This document shows, in pieces, positions 57,731-64,000 of a stretch of DNA of 64,000 bases (within the stretch, counting starts at the first letter, position 1; the number at the start of each line of letters is the position of its first letter). Made by a program: the position numbers and the translations under genes. This DNA is from an uncultured Collinsella sp. (GTDB lineage: Bacteria; Actinomycetota; Coriobacteriia; Coriobacteriales; Coriobacteriaceae). The DNA is taken from assembly GCA_934668875.1 (NCBI GenBank), contig CAKUON010000002.1, positions 1 through 64,000 of the forward strand, written 5' to 3'. The notes under the pieces are model-generated. The model had not been told where the DNA came from and ran no database searches. It saw only the letters and a program-made list of their open reading frames with translations.

Positions 57731-58852
57731 GTGCCTAGATATTCTACCGCCTTCGGAATGGACGTACACCTCAGGTCCACCACCGTCTGCGCGCTCGACG
57801 CGGAGACGGGCGAGGCCGTGGCGAGGAGGTTCCGCGGCAACCCGTGGGGCGAGGTCGCGGAGTGGATGTCGGGCTTCCCGGGCCCGTCGCTCGCCGCCTA
57901 CGAGAGCGGCTACCTCGGCTTCGCGCCGCAGAGGGAGCTGTCGGCCCTCGGCGTCGACTGCGTCGTCGCGGCCGTCTCCAAGGTCCCGAGGTCGGCGGCC
58001 GACCTCTCGTCCAAGAACGACCGCAACGACGCGGCCAGGATGGCCAAGGCGATACTGTCGCACGACGTCACCCCGGTATGGGTGCCGTCCCCCGAGATCG
58101 AGGGGCTCAGGGACCTCGCCGCCGCCCACGACGCGGCGACCGCCAGGCTCGCGGCGGCGAAGCAGCGGCTCCTGGCGTTCCTCGCCCGCCGGGGCTACGT
58201 CTACGGCGGCACGACGCCGGCGGGAAACCCCCGGAAGTACTGGACGTACGGCTTCCTCAGGTGGCTCGACAAGGTGCGGCCCGCCGACGACGGCGGCATC
58301 CGGGCGCTGGCGGCGCTGAGGAACGAGGTCGAGGCGGCCGGCGAGGCAAGGGAGGCCCTCCTCGCCGAGTACAGGGCCGCTGTCGCGGCGGGCCCCCTCT
58401 CGGCCGAGGTCGAGGCGCTCCAGTCCATCAAGGGGTGCGGGTTCGTGCTCGCCGCCGCCTTCGCGTCCGAGGTCGGCGACTTCTCGAGGTTCCGCTCCGG
58501 CAGGCAGGTGACGGCCTACTTCGGCCTCGCCCCGAAGCAGAGGTCGAGCGCCGACTCCGTGCGACTCGGCGGAATCAGCGGGGCCGGCAACGCGCTCGTC
58601 AGGAGGCTGGCGGTCGAGGGGTCCTGGCGCTACGCCCAGGCCGGGCACCAGCCCAAGCTGATGCCCAAGGGCTCCGGAGTCCCGCTCGAGATAAGGATGC
58701 ACGGGAGGAAGGGGTCCGAGCGCCTGCTCCGGCGACGCGAGGAGATGCTCGAGAGGGGCATGCCCCAGGCGAAGGCGAACGCCGCCACCGCCGCCGAGCT
58801 CGTGAGGTGGCTGTGGGCCCTCGGCATGATGTGCAGGGAGGCCGGCGAATAG
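57731..58852 (+). CDS. IS110-family transposase (DEDD recombinase)
   Basis: A 373-residue transposase. The RuvC-like N-terminal domain shows Asp11, Glu58, Asp97 and Asp100 (GMDVHLRS, YESGY, KNDRNDA). The C-terminal Tnp domain (LQSIKGCGFVLAA, YFGLAPKQRS, GGISGAGNALVRR) supplies the serine nucleophile of the family. Length is normal for an intact enzyme. GTG start with GGAGG upstream. Codon use (many AGG/AGC, very GC-rich third positions) differs from neighbours, so recent arrival is likely. Confidence 0.95.
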   Translation: MPRYSTAFGMDVHLRSTTVCALDAETGEAVARRFRGNPWGEVAEWMSGFPGPSLAAYESGYLGFAPQRELSALGVDCVVAAVSKVPRSAADLSSKNDRNDAARMAKAILSHDVTPVWVPSPEIEGLRDLAAAHDAATARLAAAKQRLLAFLARRGYVYGGTTPAGNPRKYWTYGFLRWLDKVRPADDGGIRALAALRNEVEAAGEAREALLAEYRAAVAAGPLSAEVEALQSIKGCGFVLAAAFASEVGDFSRFRSGRQVTAYFGLAPKQRSSADSVRLGGISGAGNALVRRLAVEGSWRYAQAGHQPKLMPKGSGVPLEIRMHGRKGSERLLRRREEMLERGMPQAKANAATAAELVRWLWALGMMCREAGE

Positions 58853-59116
58853 ACATAGCCCCCGTCCCGGCGAGCCGGGCAGCCTTCGGGGATACCCCCG
58901 TTCTCGCTGTGCGCGCGGCGGTCGCCGCATTCGCGTCGACAGACTTGGGGAACCCCCGCCGAAGGAGAGGATTGCGGGCCGCCGGAGCGGTATCCGCGGA
59001 TATGAGACTGAGCCGAAGGCGTCGACGACATGCCGGGGGCGGACCGGGACGGGTTCAACGGCAGGCCCCGCCGACCGATTGCAAGCGGTCGGCGGGGCCA
59101 TTGTGGCTCTTGACAG
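58853..59116 (+). ncRNA. Candidate bridge RNA region of the insertion sequence
   Basis: About 264 bp of non-coding DNA between the transposase stop and the right inverted repeat. IS110-family elements encode a bridge RNA in a non-coding end, and in the IS1111 group it is on the 3' side. The region is rich in hairpins, including a 14-bp stem near 59062-59097. No ORF on either strand looks real here. Confidence 0.5.
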
Positions 59117-59129
59117 CGGATTGGGTCAT
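59117..59129 (+). repeat. IS right inverted repeat
   Basis: CGGATTGGGTCAT, exact complement of 57608-57620. Confidence 0.9.
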
Positions 59130-59134
59130 ATGAG

Positions 59135-59244
59135 CGAGCGGGCACCAGAGCGAACAAATTGGCATGAAAAGAGGACGGCATAGACCTTCTGGTCATGCCG
59201 TCCTCTTTGAATGACAAGTTGTCGCTCTGGTGCCCGCGCAGCGT
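59135..59244. repeat. CAGCGA-CAGCGT hairpin element, copy 4, split by the IS
   Basis: With the first three bases (57600-57602) rejoined, the element is 113 bp. The outer stem GCGGGCACCAGAGCG (59138-59152) with complement, internal loop GAAA/TTGA (59166-59169, 59207-59210) and inner stem AGAGGACGGCAT with complement are present. Loop 1 and one pair of the next stem have drifted. CAGCGT is at 59239-59244. It lies downstream of the lipoprotein gene. Confidence 0.85.
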
Positions 59245-59250
59245 CGAGCA

Positions 59251-59278
59251 GTTACGGCGTTTGGTAAAACGCCGTAAC
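59251..59278 (-). terminator. Hairpin downstream of the lipoprotein gene
   Basis: GTTACGGCGTTT (59251-59262) pairs with AAACGCCGTAAC (59267-59278). The loop (GGTA with flanking TTT/AAA) matches that of the hairpin after hspR. Confidence 0.6.
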
Positions 59279-59297
59279 AAACTACCGCGTAACTCCC

Positions 59298-59855
59298 CTA
59301 GCTCAGCATTGCATCCATCATCTCGGAGTTGACGGAGTCGTCGGCAGACCACTCGCCGTCGTCGTTGCAGGTGTATTTGAAGATAACCGTGGTCTTCCTG
59401 GGCTCGGTGGCCTTGGTCACATCGACCATAACCTGACCGGCCATCTTGTACAGCTCGTCATCGGAAGGAACCGTATCAAGCGCGGCGACCTTCTCCTGAT
59501 ACTGGGTGGAGAAGTCCTCGACGATCTTGTTCATGGACTTGCAGGTGATGGAGACCTCGGCGGTCGCGACACCCTTGTCCTCGTCGACCGTCACGTCGCC
59601 GATCTCGTAATCAAAACCCTCGAGATAGGTCTTGGCATACTCCTTGGGATCGATGCCCAGCTGCTCGAACTCGTCGCCCGAAGCCTCTTCCAGGCCAGAG
59701 AGGAAATCGTCGCCACCGTTTTTGACCTCATCGAACTGAGTCGTAAGGTCCTCGGTGATGAGTTCTTCGATCGAGGGGCCTCCGCAACCGGAAAGCACGA
59801 CCACGCATGCAACCAAGACGGCCATGAGGGGCGCAAGCAGCAGCTTCTTTTTCAT
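59298..59855 (-). CDS. Lipoprotein of unknown function
   Basis: A 185-residue lipoprotein. The signal peptide MKKKLLLAPLMAVLVACVVV ends in the lipobox LSGC. The mature part is acidic and mostly helical then mixed, with paired Cys residues late (ITCKS, KYTCND); it resembles DUF5105-type lipoproteins. ATG 59855 has GGGAGGA upstream. It stands alone, membrane anchored on the outside. Confidence 0.85.
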   Translation of the reverse strand: MKKKLLLAPLMAVLVACVVVLSGCGGPSIEELITEDLTTQFDEVKNGGDDFLSGLEEASGDEFEQLGIDPKEYAKTYLEGFDYEIGDVTVDEDKGVATAEVSITCKSMNKIVEDFSTQYQEKVAALDTVPSDDELYKMAGQVMVDVTKATEPRKTTVIFKYTCNDDGEWSADDSVNSEMMDAMLS

Positions 59856-60034
59856 GTTGTCCTCCCAATAAGCGGCACCGTGCTTCCCAACACGGCGCAC
59901 GTTGTAATAAGTAAGCTCATACTATCCACTTATGAACACCCCCGACAGCACGAAAGCGCGGTCGGTTCGTTTTAGCGTCCGAACGGTCTGCGAGTCCGCT
60001 CAGCGTGCAATAAAGCGCATCGGTACCGTGCAAT

Positions 60035-60066
60035 AAAAAAGGGTGGCCGGACAATCCGACCACCCC
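60035..60066 (-). terminator. Terminator of the EIIA gene
   Basis: GGGTGGCCGGA pairs with TCCGACCACCC, followed by TTTTTT on the minus strand. Confidence 0.88.
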
Positions 60067-60090
60067 AAAACATCCTGTGAATGCCGCGAT

Positions 60091-60627
60091 TTACTTGCGG
60101 ACAACCTTGACGATAGCATCGCCGGCGGCGACAGCGGAGTCGGCCTCGACGGCGAGCTCGACATCGGCGAACTCGGCGGTGTTGGACACGGCCACGACGA
60201 CGCAGTCCTTGTAGCCGGCAGCGGCGATCTTGGCGCGGTCGATCTTGAGCATGGGCTGGCCGGCCTTCACGACATCGTCAGCCTTGACGAAACCCTCGAA
60301 GCCGTCGCCGTTCATGTTGACGGTATCGACGCCAACGTGTACCAGAACCTCGATGCCGCTATCGGACTGCAGGCCCACGGCGTGACCCATGGTGACGGTC
60401 ACCTTGCCGTCGCAGGGAGCGTAAACCAGATCGTCCTCGGGCCACACGGCGCAGCCCTTGCCCAGAACCTCGCCACCAAAGACGGGATCGGGCACATCGG
60501 CCATCTTGATGACCTTGCCCTTGACGGGCGAGCACAGCACGTCGGCGCCGGCAGAAGCAGAGATGGAGGCCGGAGCAGCGGCAGCCGCGGGCTCAGCCTT
60601 CTTCTTGAACATGTCAAACAGACCCAT
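60091..60627 (-). CDS. crr: Glucose-type PTS EIIA protein
   Basis: A 178-residue soluble phosphocarrier. After an N-terminal amphipathic start (MGLFDMFKKK) and Ala linker comes a glucose-family EIIA domain with the two active-site His in MGHAVGL and VLVHVGVDTVNMNG. It accepts phosphate from HPr and passes it to an EIIB partner, and may signal carbon status. ATG 60627 follows GAGGAG. No EIIBC gene is in view. Confidence 0.95.
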   Translation of the reverse strand: MGLFDMFKKKAEPAAAAAPASISASAGADVLCSPVKGKVIKMADVPDPVFGGEVLGKGCAVWPEDDLVYAPCDGKVTVTMGHAVGLQSDSGIEVLVHVGVDTVNMNGDGFEGFVKADDVVKAGQPMLKIDRAKIAAAGYKDCVVVAVSNTAEFADVELAVEADSAVAAGDAIVKVVRK

Positions 60628-60767
60628 ACGTTTTCTCCTCTTGATTAAGCGCAACGTAGTGCGCATGCCTATGGTGATTATAGTGCCAAATGGTTCAAAT
60701 GCTAAGGTGGGGACTCGAATCGCGAGCCCATCCCAACGCTTTTCCCCGGTGGCACTCATATTGTCGA

Positions 60768-61613
60768 TTAATCCTCGATAAGCCCCAGATGCACAAAGGC
60801 GTTCCAGATGCCGTCATCATCGACGTCGGTGGTCACGTAATCGGCCGCCGCCTTGCACTCGTCGCCGCCCGATCCCATGGCCACGCTCGTCGCGCACGCT
60901 TCGAACATCGGGATATCGATCTTGGCGTCACCGAAGGCCACGGTATCGGCACGGTCGGCGCCCAGGTGCTCGAGCAGCGTGTTGACGGCGTGCGCCTTGG
61001 TAATGCCGCGCACGCCCATGTCGCCAAAGAGCGCCGTCTCGCCGGCGCCGCCCCAGGTATGACACTCAAGGTCGGGGAACTCCTCGATGCTATCCAGGTG
61101 ATCCTGATAGCTCGACAGGATAAAGCTCACCTTGTTGAGGTCATCACGGTAGAGCGGCGCGCCGTAGACCATCCCGTGCATGACGTCGTCGGTCTCGAGC
61201 TCGTCGGCGCCCTCCACGCCCTTGCGACCGGCATAGGTCCTAAGCACCGGACGCGCGGCCTCGCGGAAGTTCTCACTTGCAAACAGGCCATTGTTGCTCT
61301 CGAGATAAAACTCGAGGCCACGGCCGTGCAGCCAGTCTACGATATGGCGGCACTGGTCAGCCGTAATGAGCTGGTGCATCACCACCTCGCCGCCGCTCTC
61401 CACGTAGCTGCCGTTGCCGCCGATCATGCCGTCGAAGCCAATGGCCTCAAGCTCGGGCGGCACCTCGGCTTTGCTGCGACCCGTGCACATATAGGCCAGA
61501 TGCCCGTTAGCGCGAGCAGCTTGGATGGCCGCCACGCAAGACGCGGGAATGTTTCCCTCGTAGTCGGTGATCGTGCCATCGACATCAAGGAACAAGATTT
61601 TGCGGGAGGACAT
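60768..61613 (-). CDS. Cof-type HAD phosphatase
   Basis: A 281-residue HAD hydrolase of the Cof/type IIB group. Motif I is FLDVDGTITD, a CTGRS motif II follows, then a large alpha/beta cap, with FGDAKIDIPMF as motif IV. Likely dephosphorylates sugar phosphates. It lies 12 bp after the glycosidase gene, suggesting a role in the same sugar pathway. Confidence 0.92.
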   Translation of the reverse strand: MSSRKILFLDVDGTITDYEGNIPASCVAAIQAARANGHLAYMCTGRSKAEVPPELEAIGFDGMIGGNGSYVESGGEVVMHQLITADQCRHIVDWLHGRGLEFYLESNNGLFASENFREAARPVLRTYAGRKGVEGADELETDDVMHGMVYGAPLYRDDLNKVSFILSSYQDHLDSIEEFPDLECHTWGGAGETALFGDMGVRGITKAHAVNTLLEHLGADRADTVAFGDAKIDIPMFEACATSVAMGSGGDECKAAADYVTTDVDDDGIWNAFVHLGLIED

Positions 61614-61625
61614 AGTAGGAACCCC

Positions 61626-64000
<2,375 letters not shown>

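Larger units (their letters stand above)
57603..59134 (+). mobile_element. IS110/IS1111-type insertion sequence
   Basis: A 1532-bp element with one transposase. Subterminal inverted repeats ATGACCCAATCCG (57608-57620) and CGGATTGGGTCAT (59117-59129) lie 5 bp and 3 bp inside the ends. AG dinucleotides stand at each junction (57601-57602 and 59133-59134), as expected for core-dinucleotide recombination. Subterminal repeats mark the IS1111 group. Boundaries come from comparison with the uninterrupted copy at 29797-29908: the IS splits the CAGCGA box of a hairpin element. Confidence 0.88.

Noticed and set aside
57545..59101. Long 518-codon frame opposite the transposase
   Set aside because: It is antisense to an intact IS110 transposase, low in complexity, and a product of high GC.

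Overview
The window looks like a chromosome segment of a gut actinobacterium of the class Coriobacteriia, most likely Collinsella. This is inferred from high GC, an hspR-controlled dnaK-grpE-dnaJ operon, a ManXYZ PTS with a DUF956 protein, the nadABC-niaR operon, large Cys-motif MBG surface proteins and hyp/nikR genes. No rRNA is present to confirm it.

Left end (31-11431): an integrated mobilizable element in the 3' end of a tRNA-Arg(CCU) gene, bounded by 46-bp direct repeats. It carries a tyrosine integrase, a small wHTH protein, a DnaB-like helicase core, MobC, a VirD4-type coupling protein and a relaxase. These are followed by a strongly structured non-coding stretch (possible oriT or structured RNA), two related membrane-anchored surface proteins, a small membrane protein and an XRE regulator. 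I see no conjugative secretion system, so it probably borrows one.

Middle (11.5-39 kb): core metabolism and stress genes. On the minus strand lie manXYZ plus DUF956 and hypA. Next come a large FeS/FAD oxidoreductase and a divergent TetR followed by a membrane protein, then a chromosomal relative of the element's surface proteins. Minus-strand clpB, an aconitase-family hydratase and dnaK-grpE-dnaJ-hspR follow. clpB and dnaK share an identical-armed 27-bp operator-like site. A 2x[4Fe-4S] ferredoxin and nadA-nadB-nadC-niaR close this part, with a perfect 19-bp-arm palindrome in front of nadA.

Right (39.5-64 kb): a 2539-residue cell-wall surface protein stands divergent from an AgrA/AgrC-like two-component system. 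Then come thioredoxin, NikR, hypF-hypC-hypD-hypE (hydrogenase maturation; the hydrogenase itself is outside the window), a phosphatase, an IS110/IS1111-type insertion sequence, a lipoprotein, a glucose-type EIIA, a Cof-type phosphatase, a family 1 glycosidase and a truncated AraC regulator.

The most unusual signal is in the intergenic DNA. Four copies of a 111-114 bp hairpin element (near 15.7, 29.8, 35.1 and 59.2 kb) differ in stem sequence but keep the same internal loops and CAGCGA/CAGCGT boundary boxes. Each lies just downstream of the stop codon of a minus-strand gene. The insertion sequence sits exactly inside the CAGCGA box of one copy. Several other palindrome families (TGTAACAT hairpins, GGGAC-containing palindromes, a long inverted repeat) also fill intergenic gaps.
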